IMG/VR virus record: IMGVR_UViG_3300044637_002128
Location: 1 to 33,209 of that record
Origin: a virus
Reading direction: 5' to 3' (one strand)
DNA: 33,209 bases
Shown here: piece after piece, positions 24,181 to 31,052 of the stretch
Layout of the letters: each line of letters opens with the position of its first letter
Numbering within the stretch: the first letter of the stretch is position 1
The notes under the pieces: model-generated
Database searches by the model: none
Seen by the model: only the letters and a program-made list of their open reading frames with translations
Told to the model about the DNA's origin: nothing
Made by a program: the position numbers and the translations under genes

Positions 24181-24560
24181 GATAGCCAAAACTGATCAAT
24201 CAGCTTGACTGCTTCCTCAAAACTCCTCGCCACCTTGGTTCCGATTTTCTCCTGCCACATTTTTTGAGCCTCGCTCAGTTTCCCCGTTTTGGTCTTGAGT
24301 TCCAAGGGCAGGCACATGGTAAAGCCATCGGGGGTGACTTTGAAAAGTGTGAGGTCAGGATAGCCCGTGACCGCTTGAGCGGTCTTGAGCGAATCACCTT
24401 TGCTCATCCTACCGATGCTTCGGTAGATCGAATCGGGAAGCCTCAAATAAGGGATTCTACGCAGTCTCAAATAACTTTCAACTTGAGCTTGAATCACTCG
24501 CTCTGGTGTCGCTTTGGACTGCCTTGGCTTGCGTGGGGGTTTGCCGATTTTGGGGATCAT
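24165..24560 (-). CDS. VRR-NUC domain nuclease
   Basis: 131 residues. PD-(D/E)XK nuclease of the small VRR-NUC type common in phages, with roles proposed in branched-DNA or replication processing. Visible motifs: Glu28 in QAQVESYLR, Asp69 in GYPDLTLF, Glu87-x-Lys89 in PLELKTKTG, then LSEAQKMWQEK, whose Gln is typical of the family. Basic N-terminus. ATG 24560 overlaps the methyltransferase stop (ATGA), so the two are translationally coupled. The terminator stem overlaps its end. Confidence 0.88.
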   Translation of the reverse strand: MIPKIGKPPRKPRQSKATPERVIQAQVESYLRLRRIPYLRLPDSIYRSIGRMSKGDSLKTAQAVTGYPDLTLFKVTPDGFTMCLPLELKTKTGKLSEAQKMWQEKIGTKVARSFEEAVKLIDQFWLSKAVD

Positions 24561-25624
24561 TTGAACACCCCACGCCATTGCTCGTAAATCTTTGTGGCGA
24601 TTTGAGCAGTCATCACAGGGGGAACGCTCATGCCGATTAGATAGTGTGGTTTTGATTTTAAAAAGTTGTAGTCTTGGGGGTATGTTCCAGCCTTACAAAA
24701 CTCAATCTTGGTAAGCCGTCTGTTGTGTTCATAATGATAGGCCGTCCCGTCATTGTGCGATACGATTGTAGATATGGGCTTGTTTCTGTCAACCCGATAA
24801 GCATTATGTAGCATACCTTTATGATGTACGGAACTAAAACTTTTTCCCTCTTTACACTTTTCCAAACAAACCATGTAACTTTTGCAAATGGTGTAAACAT
24901 CATGTTTGATTTCGTATTGATCAATTTCTTTAAACGGAATTTCTTTTTCCCTAAACTCTAACTCAAGCCTAGGCTTTTGCTCAAAAAAACAAGCCTGTTC
25001 TAAATAGGGTTCAGCCAAATCCTTTCTCAAAGCAATAAAAAACACCCTTTCTCTACGTTGCGGAACTCCCATTTTTGAGGCATCAAGCAAGTGCCATTGG
25101 ATATAATACCCTGCCTCCTCAAATGCCTCTTTGATCCTGCGCACATAATGCAAAGCCTCACCCATTAAAAGACCTTTGACATTCTCAGCAATCACAATTT
25201 TTGGCTGTAGTTTTTTTGCCAAATCAATAAAGTCAAAAAAGAGTGTGTCTAAAACTTGCTCGGCTTGACCCTCTCTAAATTTCTTTTTCTTGCCCCAAGC
25301 ATCTTCCCTAGATCCAGCCATGCTAAAACTAGAACATGGGGGTGAACCATCCAAAATATCCAAATCAAATAATTCTTCAGGCAAATCCTCCCGAAGTTTA
25401 AAAGTTTGGATTGGCTCCACAAAAGCATATTTAGGCTTGTGGTTTTCGATATAGCATTCAGCCATTCTCGGGTCGATTTCATTGAACCCGATCACATCAA
25501 ATCCCGCTAGTTTATAGCCCATTGTCGAGCCTCCACCACAAGCAAAGCAGGAGAAAACTTTTCCTTTATCTTTGGTGAAGACTGCATCTTTTAAAGTCCA
25601 GTTATACGGAAATTTATGACTCAT
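24557..25624 (-). CDS. DNA cytosine-5 methyltransferase
   Basis: 355 residues, compact for a C5 methylase. Motif I FACGGGSTMGYKLAG (27-41, SAM binding), motif IV GSPPCSSFS (93-101) with catalytic Cys97, motif VI ENV (147-149), motif VIII QRRER (189-193), and a C-terminal motif X GMSVPPVMTAQIA, where the usual Asn of GNSVPP is Met. The target recognition region would be about 200-300. It likely modifies the phage genome against host restriction. Overlaps both neighbours by 4 nt in one long operon. Confidence 0.95.
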   Translation of the reverse strand: MSHKFPYNWTLKDAVFTKDKGKVFSCFACGGGSTMGYKLAGFDVIGFNEIDPRMAECYIENHKPKYAFVEPIQTFKLREDLPEELFDLDILDGSPPCSSFSMAGSREDAWGKKKKFREGQAEQVLDTLFFDFIDLAKKLQPKIVIAENVKGLLMGEALHYVRRIKEAFEEAGYYIQWHLLDASKMGVPQRRERVFFIALRKDLAEPYLEQACFFEQKPRLELEFREKEIPFKEIDQYEIKHDVYTICKSYMVCLEKCKEGKSFSSVHHKGMLHNAYRVDRNKPISTIVSHNDGTAYHYEHNRRLTKIEFCKAGTYPQDYNFLKSKPHYLIGMSVPPVMTAQIATKIYEQWRGVFK

Positions 25625-26064
25625 CTCAACTCCACGTCAATCTCAATTACCATCTCTTTCTCATCTCTCCCCTTTGGATAGAGATAATCCTCCAAAAGAC
25701 CGCTCCAACCGAGATTTTTGAAATTGTGTCTTAGATTTTCGGTGATTTCCTCACCCTCATTTACCGCGACTTGAGTCACGACTTGCCTAAACCATGCTCC
25801 TGTTGGCTTATAGCCATCAATTACACTCGGGCAGTTTTTGGCAAATTCGATCCAAGCCTTATCGCAAGCATGGAAAGTCTTGGTGATTAGGTCATTGTCG
25901 GTCGTGTTGCTGACCTTTTCGATCATCTTGGTAAAAGTCTGCAATAGTCCAAGAGCCTTGTTATATCGCATTAATTCGTCAGTCATGAGCTTGATTTCGA
26001 TCAAGGCGGATTTGGCTAAAAGAGCGCATCTGTGCGCGGGGTTGATGGTGGCTTTTAGTTTCAT
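25621..26064 (-). CDS. 147-residue unknown protein
   Basis: Helical N-terminal half (HRCALLAKSALIEIKLMTDELMRYNKALGLLQTF), then a mixed C-terminal half (YKPTGAWFRQVVTQVAVNEGEEITENLRHNF). No recognised motif. Coupled to the methyltransferase by ATGA. Confidence 0.65.
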   Translation of the reverse strand: MKLKATINPAHRCALLAKSALIEIKLMTDELMRYNKALGLLQTFTKMIEKVSNTTDNDLITKTFHACDKAWIEFAKNCPSVIDGYKPTGAWFRQVVTQVAVNEGEEITENLRHNFKNLGWSGLLEDYLYPKGRDEKEMVIEIDVELR

Positions 26065-26216
26065 TCTTCGTCTCTCAAAACTGATTTAATCTTTTCAACA
26101 AGCTCACTCTTAAACATCGAGGGCTTGCCGTTTAAGTCATCTTCTAAAACAGAGGCGCATTCTTTCAAAATGCCCTCCATTCGGTTGCAATAGTCGATTA
26201 GTCCGCGCAAGTCCAT
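26061..26216 (-). CDS. 51-residue helical unknown protein
   Basis: Begins MDLRGLIDYCNRMEGILKEC; amphipathic helix throughout. ATG 26216 shares a base with the upstream TGA, with AAGG 7 nt upstream, and is preferred over the in-frame ATG at 26243. Confidence 0.55.
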   Translation of the reverse strand: MDLRGLIDYCNRMEGILKECASVLEDDLNGKPSMFKSELVEKIKSVLRDEE

Positions 26217-26416
26217 CACTTGACCTTGAGCGAATCTTTCCAAATCAGCTCACCCGTTTTGGGGTGGTAAATCTTGAATCCCTTTTCAAGCAAAAGCGAT
26301 TCGGTCGCGTTGTACTCGTGATTCCTGCCAGTGTTGTAGGCGATTCCCAAGGCTCCAATTAGAGCGACAAGGGCAGATAAAAGCAAAATGATTTTTTGTT
26401 TTTTGGTGTAGGTCAT
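26216..26416 (-). CDS. 66-residue membrane protein
   Basis: One membrane helix (about residues 8-26, KIILLLSALVALIGALGIA) after a basic MTYTKKQ start, then a small soluble part with the readable pattern GFKIYHPKTGELIWKDS. Inner-membrane location with the tail outside is likely by the positive-inside rule. Candidate for a host-interference role, unproven. Confidence 0.65.
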   Translation of the reverse strand: MTYTKKQKIILLLSALVALIGALGIAYNTGRNHEYNATESLLLEKGFKIYHPKTGELIWKDSLKVK

Positions 26417-26589
26417 TGAAAAATCCTCTCTTTAATTTGGTCAAGTTCCCATCGGCTTTCGTCAGCTTCGGCTTGGCAATCCAAACACAAATGTTCAAAA
26501 CTTGTCGCTTCGGTCGGTGTGCCACAACATGAGCAGGCTTGCAAGTCTTGGCAAGATGCCTCGATTTCGGCAAAGGTTGAGCTAATCAT
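26413..26589 (-). CDS. 58-residue zinc-knuckle protein
   Basis: Contains CSCCGTP and CLDC about 15 residues apart, giving a likely zinc ribbon (ACSCCGTPTEATSFEHLCLDC). GAGG 5 nt before the ATG; overlaps the next start. Same overall look as traR/DksA-like zinc fingers but shorter; not assigned. Confidence 0.6.
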   Translation of the reverse strand: MISSTFAEIEASCQDLQACSCCGTPTEATSFEHLCLDCQAEADESRWELDQIKERIFQ

Positions 26590-26704
26590 TTTTCCTCACA
26601 GGTTTTTGTTCTTTTTCGCACCACACCCACACTTGAGCACCAAATTTGGGGTGAAAATAGGTGACTTTTTGAAATTTTTTGACGATCAGGGTAAAGCCTT
26701 TCAC
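26582..26704 (-). CDS. 40-residue basic protein, GTG start
   Basis: Reads MKGFTLIVKKFQKVTYFHPK...VWVWCEKEQKPVRKND: short beta-like, basic. GTG shares bases with the upstream TGA; GGAG 8 nt upstream. Not recognised. Confidence 0.5.
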   Translation of the reverse strand: MKGFTLIVKKFQKVTYFHPKFGAQVWVWCEKEQKPVRKND

Positions 26705-26826
26705 CGCAGAAACTCCCAAATTGCTTCGATCGTTTTGCGAATCGCCACCACAACAAGGCCGACTCCCATAATCACAAAAAGGGCTACAAAGGGTCGGCTT
26801 ATCGCATCGATTTTACTTAAACGCAT
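26701..26826 (-). CDS. 41-residue single-pass membrane protein
   Basis: MRLSKIDAISRPFVALFVIMG then GVGLVVVAIRKTIEAIWEFLR: one hydrophobic helix at about residues 13-30 with a basic flank and an amphipathic tail. GAGG 5 nt before the ATG. Unknown. Confidence 0.55.
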   Translation of the reverse strand: MRLSKIDAISRPFVALFVIMGVGLVVVAIRKTIEAIWEFLR

Positions 26827-26932
26827 CGAGCCTCTTAGCTTCCTCAATGGTCATGACTTCAAAACCCCATGGAGCTTTGAAAAGATGGAGGGCTTTGTTA
26901 CCCTCCCATCGGACAAATGTGAGCCAAGTCAT
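26813..26932 (-). CDS. 39-residue unknown protein
   Basis: MTWLTFVRWEGNKALHLFKA followed by PWGFEVMTIEEAKRLDAFK: small alpha/beta look with many aromatics. ATG overlaps the previous stop (ATGA) and its end overlaps the next gene by 14 nt. Confidence 0.55.
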   Translation of the reverse strand: MTWLTFVRWEGNKALHLFKAPWGFEVMTIEEAKRLDAFK

Positions 26933-27348
26933 TTGTCGGGATCCTCAAAATGTTCTTTATCATCAAAGAACGCATTGGCTCGGTTTTCGCAGTTGATCAA
27001 GTCCTCCCACAGATACGAATCCTTGATCGAGAATTGAAGCGCGGGGCCCTGCAGATCAACCGCTTTTTTGATTAAGTCAATCGCAAAAAGTGCTTCACTC
27101 GCCTCTTTGCAATGCTTATCTAGCGAGTGCTGATCCCAATCTTTGCACTCACCATCAAAATCCTCGTAGTCTTTTGGGTCAAAAACGCGGTCAAAAGTGT
27201 GGTTGATGGCCTTATAAGACTTTGTTACCCCTTGGAATACGAACTTTGTTACCCCTTGGAACACCAAAAAGGACATATCGCCTTGGTCGTCGATGCTCAG
27301 TTCAACAGAGTGAGTATCAAATTGTGCTAGTGTGAGTTCGGTGCTCAT
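26929..27348 (-). CDS. 139-residue acidic protein with an 8-residue tandem repeat
   Basis: Strongly acidic, rich in Asp, Glu and Lys. Near residues 28-43 the segment FLVFQGVTK-FVFQGVTK shows a direct duplication of eight codons (24 bp), visible in DNA as two copies of TTTGTTACCCCTTGGAA at about 27218-27260. The C-terminal half is helical (HSLDKHCKEASEALFAIDLIKKA). Small acidic early phage proteins sometimes mimic DNA or bind host enzymes, but nothing specific is visible here. Confidence 0.65.
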   Translation of the reverse strand: MSTELTLAQFDTHSVELSIDDQGDMSFLVFQGVTKFVFQGVTKSYKAINHTFDRVFDPKDYEDFDGECKDWDQHSLDKHCKEASEALFAIDLIKKAVDLQGPALQFSIKDSYLWEDLINCENRANAFFDDKEHFEDPDK

Positions 27349-27407
27349 TTCGCCACCTCCACAAAAATGATCTTACCCGTCTTGGCGCAGAATTTCGCTT
27401 TTAGCAT
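27345..27407 (-). CDS. 20-residue leader peptide of main leftward operon
   Basis: MLKAKFCAKTGKIIFVEVAK. AAGGAGACGAA directly before the ATG; stop overlaps the next ATG (ATGA). Either a tiny Cys/Lys-rich protein or a coupling leader. Its ribosome-binding site matches the predicted sRNA loop over 11 nt. Confidence 0.5.
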   Translation of the reverse strand: MLKAKFCAKTGKIIFVEVAK

Positions 27408-27451
27408 TTCGTCTCCTTGCGTTGTGTGTACCGCGTTGTTGCGATGTTGTA

Positions 27452-27481
27452 AATGTACTCTATTTTTTGGGGAGTGTGCAA
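27452..27481 (-). promoter_or_regulatory. Main leftward promoter
   Basis: On the minus strand TTGCAC (27481-27476), 18-base spacer, TACATT (27457-27452). The spacer contains AATAGAG next to the -10, as at 20774-20745. Predicted leader of about 38 nt to the ATG at 27407. Confidence 0.6.
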
Positions 27482-27488
27482 ACTTTTT

Positions 27489-27525
27489 GAACAAAAAAAA
27501 ATTTTCTAGAACAAACTTGAACAAA
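27489..27525. promoter_or_regulatory. Operator candidate: three phased GAACAAA boxes
   Basis: GAACAAA occurs at 27489, 27509 and 27519, spaced 20 and 10 bases, that is on one face of the helix. The third overlaps the -35 (TTGAAC) of the rightward promoter and the first lies 8 bases from the -35 of the leftward one. The 10-base pair GAACAAAC-N2-GAACAA recurs at 32190-32205. Confidence 0.55.
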
Positions 27526-27546
27526 GATGGAAAATTGATCTATATT
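27517..27546 (+). promoter_or_regulatory. Rightward early promoter
   Basis: TTGAAC 27517-27522, 18-base spacer, TATATT 27541-27546. Start near 27553, just before AAGGAGG (27556-27562) of the HTH gene, so the leader is about 14 nt. Confidence 0.7.
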
Positions 27547-27566
27547 GTTTAGACCAAGGAGGTAGC

Positions 27567-27737
27567 ATGACAAAAATGCTCTTTACCGCTACAGAAGCGA
27601 TGCAAATGCTCGGGCTAAGTCGGGCTCAGTTCTACAAGATCAAAAGCGAGATCGAGACGATCCGACCTGTTAAGGCTGAGATGTACACCAAGGAAGCTCT
27701 AGAAAAATGGGTCGAGTCGAAAAGGGAGGTAAAGTGA
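27567..27737 (+). CDS. Small HTH protein (excisionase/MerR-like)
   Basis: 56 residues. Residues 6-28 (FTATEAMQMLGLSRAQFYKIKSE) form a helix-turn-helix of the HTH_17/AlpA type, followed by a wing-like VKAEMYTKEALEKWV. It is the first gene after the divergent control region, so it may regulate that region, perhaps through the GAACAAA boxes; this is inference. No integrase accompanies it, so an excisionase role is unlikely. Strong AAGGAGG site. Confidence 0.75.
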   Translation: MTKMLFTATEAMQMLGLSRAQFYKIKSEIETIRPVKAEMYTKEALEKWVESKREVK

Positions 27738-27895
27738 ATCTCCAAGCTGAGCTAAACATTGCAAGACAATTCGATCAAGCGTGTGCCGACCTTTTAAGCC
27801 TACTTAATGGCGAGTGCTCAAAAAGGCTTGAGGAAATATCAAGAGCGAATGCCGATTTGATTCTCACAACATTGGAGCGGAAAAATGACAAATGA
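27734..27895 (+). CDS. 53-residue helical unknown protein, GTG start
   Basis: MNLQAELNIARQFDQACADLL...LERKNDK: one long helical region. GTG overlaps the HTH stop with GGGAGG 5 nt upstream; the longer in-frame start at 27707 lies inside the HTH gene. Unknown. Confidence 0.6.
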   Translation: MNLQAELNIARQFDQACADLLSLLNGECSKRLEEISRANADLILTTLERKNDK

Positions 27896-28151
27896 AGAAT
27901 TAGACAAGACTTTGGACTATCTTGACCGCATTACTCAAAAACTGAGCCAATTAGAGCCTTACAAAATGGATCAAGAAAAGGTTGGATTGGTTTATATCTC
28001 TGTAGATAGTGCAGGGCAAAAACTGCAAAAACTGCATGAAGAATGCGAAAAATATGCAGAAAAGGGTTTAGTGGATAATTGGCACGATTGCCACAAAGAA
28101 AACAACGAAGCGATGGTTTGGCGCGGTTCTTTTGGCAATAAATGGAGATAA
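27885..28151 (+). CDS. 88-residue helical unknown protein
   Basis: Helical, Lys/Glu-rich (ELDKTLDYLDRITQKLSQLEPYK; GQKLQKLHEECEKYAEKG), with two Cys and two His late (ECEKYAEKG...NWHDCHKE) that could hold a metal. Overlaps the previous gene by 11 nt and precedes the initiator gene directly. Confidence 0.65.
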   Translation: MTNEELDKTLDYLDRITQKLSQLEPYKMDQEKVGLVYISVDSAGQKLQKLHEECEKYAEKGLVDNWHDCHKENNEAMVWRGSFGNKWR

Positions 28152-28152
28152 T

Positions 28153-28941
28153 ATGGAAGGCAAAATTAAAAGACCTGCATTTCAATTTTATCCTAGTGAT
28201 TGGCAGTCAGATATTAGCCTTTCAATGTGCTCTTTGGGTGCTCGCGGACTCTGGATTGAGATGATGTGCATTATGCACCAAGGTTCGGAGTATGGTTATC
28301 TTAAGGTTAAGGATAAGGTTATCCTTCCGCCCAACCTTGCGCACATGGTAAGGTCAACCTTACATGAAGTGGAAGGTTACTTGCAAGAGCTAGAAGATGC
28401 AGGTGTTTTCTCTCGTGATGAGTCGGGTTGCATCCTTTCACGTAGAATGATTAAGGATGAGACACTAAGGCAAATTCGCGCAAGTGGTGGAAAATTAGGG
28501 GGTAACCCAAATTTGAAGCGGAAAAATGAGGATAACCAAGAGGTTGAAGGAAGGTTAACCTCCGAGGATAACCAAAATCCAACCCCTTCTTCTTCATCTT
28601 CTTCTTCATCTTCTACTTCGGTTAATACTCCTACTACTGAAAAAAAACGCGCGAGGCGCACGAAGGGTGTTGCCACGAATTTGTCAAGCGATTGGCTCCC
28701 AAGCCAAGACGCTTGGGAGACGGCAGTCAGCATGATCGGACTGAGTCAAGCGGATTTTGAGTTAAAGAAATTCAAAAGCCATTTCATCGAGGGAGGCGAG
28801 CAAAAACTATCTTGGACTTCAACTTGGTTGAATTGGGTTAAAAACGCAAAAGAAAAACCTGCGTATTATTCTCAACCAAAAACATACCAACCACAACAAT
28901 CAGCACAACACAAAGGCGAGGTGTTAAATGCTAGAAGCTAA
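28153..28941 (+). CDS. Replication initiator / replisome organiser
   Basis: 262 residues. Residues 5-60 (RPAFQFYPSDWQSDISLSMCSLGARGLWIEMMCIMHQ) are the winged-helix start common to phage replication proteins upstream of DnaB helicases. A run of nine Ser near residue 155 links it to a C-terminal DnaT/DnaD-like part (SSDWLPSQDAWETA; KLSWTSTWLNWVKNA) expected to load the helicase encoded next. Start at ATG 28153 (GGAG upstream). The coding DNA holds AAGGTTA and GGATAACC repeats that may be the origin. Overlaps the helicase gene by 14 nt. Confidence 0.82.
   Translation: MEGKIKRPAFQFYPSDWQSDISLSMCSLGARGLWIEMMCIMHQGSEYGYLKVKDKVILPPNLAHMVRSTLHEVEGYLQELEDAGVFSRDESGCILSRRMIKDETLRQIRASGGKLGGNPNLKRKNEDNQEVEGRLTSEDNQNPTPSSSSSSSSSTSVNTPTTEKKRARRTKGVATNLSSDWLPSQDAWETAVSMIGLSQADFELKKFKSHFIEGGEQKLSWTSTWLNWVKNAKEKPAYYSQPKTYQPQQSAQHKGEVLNARS
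28303..28379. repeat. Iteron-like cluster A, candidate replication origin
   Basis: AAGGTTA at 28303, 28315 and 28373, AAGGATA at 28309, plus inverted repeats AAGGATAA-GG-TTATCCTT (28309-28326) and TAAGGT-CA-ACCTTA (28349-28362). Lies inside the initiator gene, as iterons do in lambda O. Confidence 0.5.
28528..28575. repeat. Iteron-like cluster B
   Basis: GAGGATAACCAA occurs twice (28528-28539 and 28564-28575) with the palindrome AGGTTAACCT (28552-28561) between. Same core as cluster A read on the other strand (GGTTATCC). It encodes the NEDNQ/SEDNQ protein repeat. Confidence 0.45.
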
Positions 28942-30190
28942 ACACACAGATTCATTTACCTATTTGCTTTCGACAATGCTTCATAGACCAAATTCAGAGG
29001 GAAAAAAGGTCTTGAGCGAATTACTCAACATTTGGGAATTTTTACCGCCTAATGTCAGGGCTGTAGTCGAGGCGGTGCAAGATGTTTATTCGAGACCTGT
29101 AAAGCAAATCTCTAGAGCGGTTCGTGATTATTTGGTTTTCAAAGGGCAATCCAATTTGGAAGCATGGCTTTTGAATGCCCACCAAAATGATATTGTGACC
29201 TATTGGGAGCAAAGACTAAACTTTATTCTTGACGAAGCCAAAAGAATCAAAATTCGCAATGCCTTTTCAAAAATTGATTTGAACGATGATATTGACAATG
29301 TTTTGAAGCAAATTGGCGAATTGAGTAAACTTTCAAAATACGATGAATCTTTTTTTGCAAATATCGAAGATGACATTGCTGAGATCATTGATGGCAAATC
29401 AGTCAGCAGGATCAAGACAAGGTATCATTTTTTGGATCAAGTCTTAAATGGCGGTTTGCCGATTGGTGATGTTTCGGTTATTGCAGGTTCAACGGGTTCG
29501 GGAAAATCAGCTTTTGCGATTAACATTGCAAACAATATTTTGAAATCGGGCGAAGCGCAAGTTACCATTTACTCTTTGGAAATGACTGCAAAGACAATCG
29601 TGAAAAGATTTGCATCGATTTACTCTGGAATCCCTCATAACCTTTTGGGAGGTTGTGATGCTTCAAAAAGAGCGTTGGAGTTTTTTGCAGACCAATATCG
29701 CAAGGGAAATTTAAAGGTTAGGGCATTAACGACCAATTTGACTCAAATTCGAAATCAAGCGGTTGTAGATTCAAAATGGGGTGAAAAGCCACAAGTTGTA
29801 ATTATCGACTACACGGGGCTTTTGGATCACAAAGCAAAATCAAGCTATGAGCGAATGACTGAAATCTCAAAAGAACTTCGGCAAATTGCGCTTGATGCGA
29901 ATTGTGCAATGATCGAGGTTGTGCAGTTGAACCGAGCTTACAAGCAACACAACGACACAAGCGTGGAAAAAAGACCACCAATTTTGAGCGATATGCGCGA
30001 CTCGGGACAAATCGAGCAAGATGCCTCGGTCGTTTTGATGACTCACAGCCTCGAAGACACAGACCCTGAAAACAAGTGGAAGCCAAAAGAGGTCTGGGTC
30101 AGAAAGAATCGTGATGGATTCACCGACAAAGGACTGAGTTTTGACTTCAAGGGCGAAACATTTGAGTTCCGCGAATATGTGCCAAATTAG
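28928..30190 (+). CDS. Replicative DNA helicase, DnaB type
   Basis: 420 residues. Unwinds DNA at the phage fork as a hexamer. Walker A GSTGSGKS at 187-194, Walker B VVIIDYTGLL (290-299), the IYSLEMTAK segment after motif H1a, and the late motif RPPILSDMRDSGQIEQDASVVLM typical of DnaB. The N-terminal 150 residues are the helical domain that meets the loader and primase. It overlaps the initiator gene, so the two are coupled. Confidence 0.95.
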   Translation: MLEAKHTDSFTYLLSTMLHRPNSEGKKVLSELLNIWEFLPPNVRAVVEAVQDVYSRPVKQISRAVRDYLVFKGQSNLEAWLLNAHQNDIVTYWEQRLNFILDEAKRIKIRNAFSKIDLNDDIDNVLKQIGELSKLSKYDESFFANIEDDIAEIIDGKSVSRIKTRYHFLDQVLNGGLPIGDVSVIAGSTGSGKSAFAINIANNILKSGEAQVTIYSLEMTAKTIVKRFASIYSGIPHNLLGGCDASKRALEFFADQYRKGNLKVRALTTNLTQIRNQAVVDSKWGEKPQVVIIDYTGLLDHKAKSSYERMTEISKELRQIALDANCAMIEVVQLNRAYKQHNDTSVEKRPPILSDMRDSGQIEQDASVVLMTHSLEDTDPENKWKPKEVWVRKNRDGFTDKGLSFDFKGETFEFREYVPN

Positions 30191-30222
30191 CCCAAATCAC
30201 CCTAGGCTAGTACAAACACCCT

Positions 30223-30606
30223 ATGAAACAAAAAAACGAGCTTTTAGACCGCTCTATGGTCGCTCAAAACGAAAGGATGGAGACGATGCGAACGATACCG
30301 AACGAATTTAAGCGAGTTGATCGCACTTGGACACTGATTGAGCGAATCGGTCAGTACGCAATTTACAAGGGCTGGGCTGATGGGGTTGTGAGTCTTTGGG
30401 AGGTTCACAAGGTCAAGTGGCAAGATGCGAATAGCTACCAAATGGCTGGCAAAACAATGGAAATTGAGGAGGGTGAATACCTAGCGACCAATAGCGATTG
30501 GGGTCAAAGGGGATGGAGTCCAACGAGCTATGAGGCTTGTTTGGAGCGGGTTAAAATTCAGCAAGAAAAGGATTTGAAAAATGAATCAGAAAAACGCAAA
30601 GTTTGA
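30223..30606 (+). CDS. 127-residue unknown protein after helicase
   Basis: The core FKRVDRTWTLIERIGQYAIYKG and GVVSLWEVHKVKW form a small beta-rich unit often seen in phage genes of unknown role. Start uncertain: ATG 30223 gives 127 residues but has no ribosome-binding site; ATG 30286 (106 residues) has GGAG 3 nt upstream. C-terminus is charged and helical. Confidence 0.65.
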   Translation: MKQKNELLDRSMVAQNERMETMRTIPNEFKRVDRTWTLIERIGQYAIYKGWADGVVSLWEVHKVKWQDANSYQMAGKTMEIEEGEYLATNSDWGQRGWSPTSYEACLERVKIQQEKDLKNESEKRKV

Positions 30607-30745
30607 ACTTTTGGTCATGCCAATGGGTGAATTGACCTATCGGCATTGGGGTTATTTTCACTCGATGGAGGGTGCAATGGTCGCGGGGCATCGGTTGCAA
30701 ATGAGTGTCAAGTGTGCTTATCTTGTGCGGGAGGTGGTGGAGTGA
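30581..30745 (+). CDS. 54-residue unknown protein
   Basis: MNQKNAKFELLVMPMGELTY then a segment rich in aromatics (RHWGYFHSMEGAMVAGHRLQ). Overlaps the previous gene by 26 nt and the next by 4 nt. No motif recognised. Confidence 0.6.
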   Translation: MNQKNAKFELLVMPMGELTYRHWGYFHSMEGAMVAGHRLQMSVKCAYLVREVVE

Positions 30746-30885
30746 AAAAGAAAAAACAAAAGCCAAAAAAGAAACCGAACAATCAGAAAAAAGATCAAAT
30801 CAAGCTCGATGTGGCGGGGTTTGGTAAAATGGTCAAGCCAATTCAAGCGGGTACGATTCTTGAAATTGAGGTGAGGAAAATATGA
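30742..30885 (+). CDS. 47-residue Lys-rich protein
   Basis: GTG start overlapping the previous stop, GGAGG nearby. The first 20 residues are nearly all Lys, Gln, Asn and Pro (MKKKKQKPKKKPNNQKKDQ), then a short beta-like end. Probably binds nucleic acid non-specifically; unknown. Confidence 0.55.
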   Translation: MKKKKQKPKKKPNNQKKDQIKLDVAGFGKMVKPIQAGTILEIEVRKI

Positions 30886-31052
30886 GCGACTTCACAATCT
30901 GCCAAAACTACGATTGTGGTTATCAGGATTTTTGTTGGAGGTTAAACGCACCGCCTAAACTCAAATTGCAAGCCTATGATACTTTCAAGCCTAATCTTGA
31001 CGAGGATGGGGAAATTGATGGGTGTGATTTTTTTATGGAGTTTCCACAATGA
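30882..31052 (+). CDS. 56-residue Cys-containing protein
   Basis: MSDFTICQNYDCGYQDFCWR begins with three cysteines (ICQNYDCGYQDFC), and one more lies near the end, so metal binding is possible. GAGG lies 5 nt before the ATG. Overlaps both neighbours by 4 nt. Confidence 0.6.
   Translation: MSDFTICQNYDCGYQDFCWRLNAPPKLKLQAYDTFKPNLDEDGEIDGCDFFMEFPQ

Noticed and set aside
26519-27037. 172-codon plus-strand frame in the leftward operon
   Set aside because: It lies opposite a chain of small leftward genes, each with a ribosome-binding site and overlapping stops and starts; the frame itself has no start signal.
27567-27737. Excisionase call for the small HTH protein
   Set aside because: The fold fits, but without an integrase partner a regulator is more likely.
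28377-28733. Minus-strand frame opposite the initiator gene
   Set aside because: Its Glu-rich part is the complement of the poly-Ser codons; clearly an antisense shadow.
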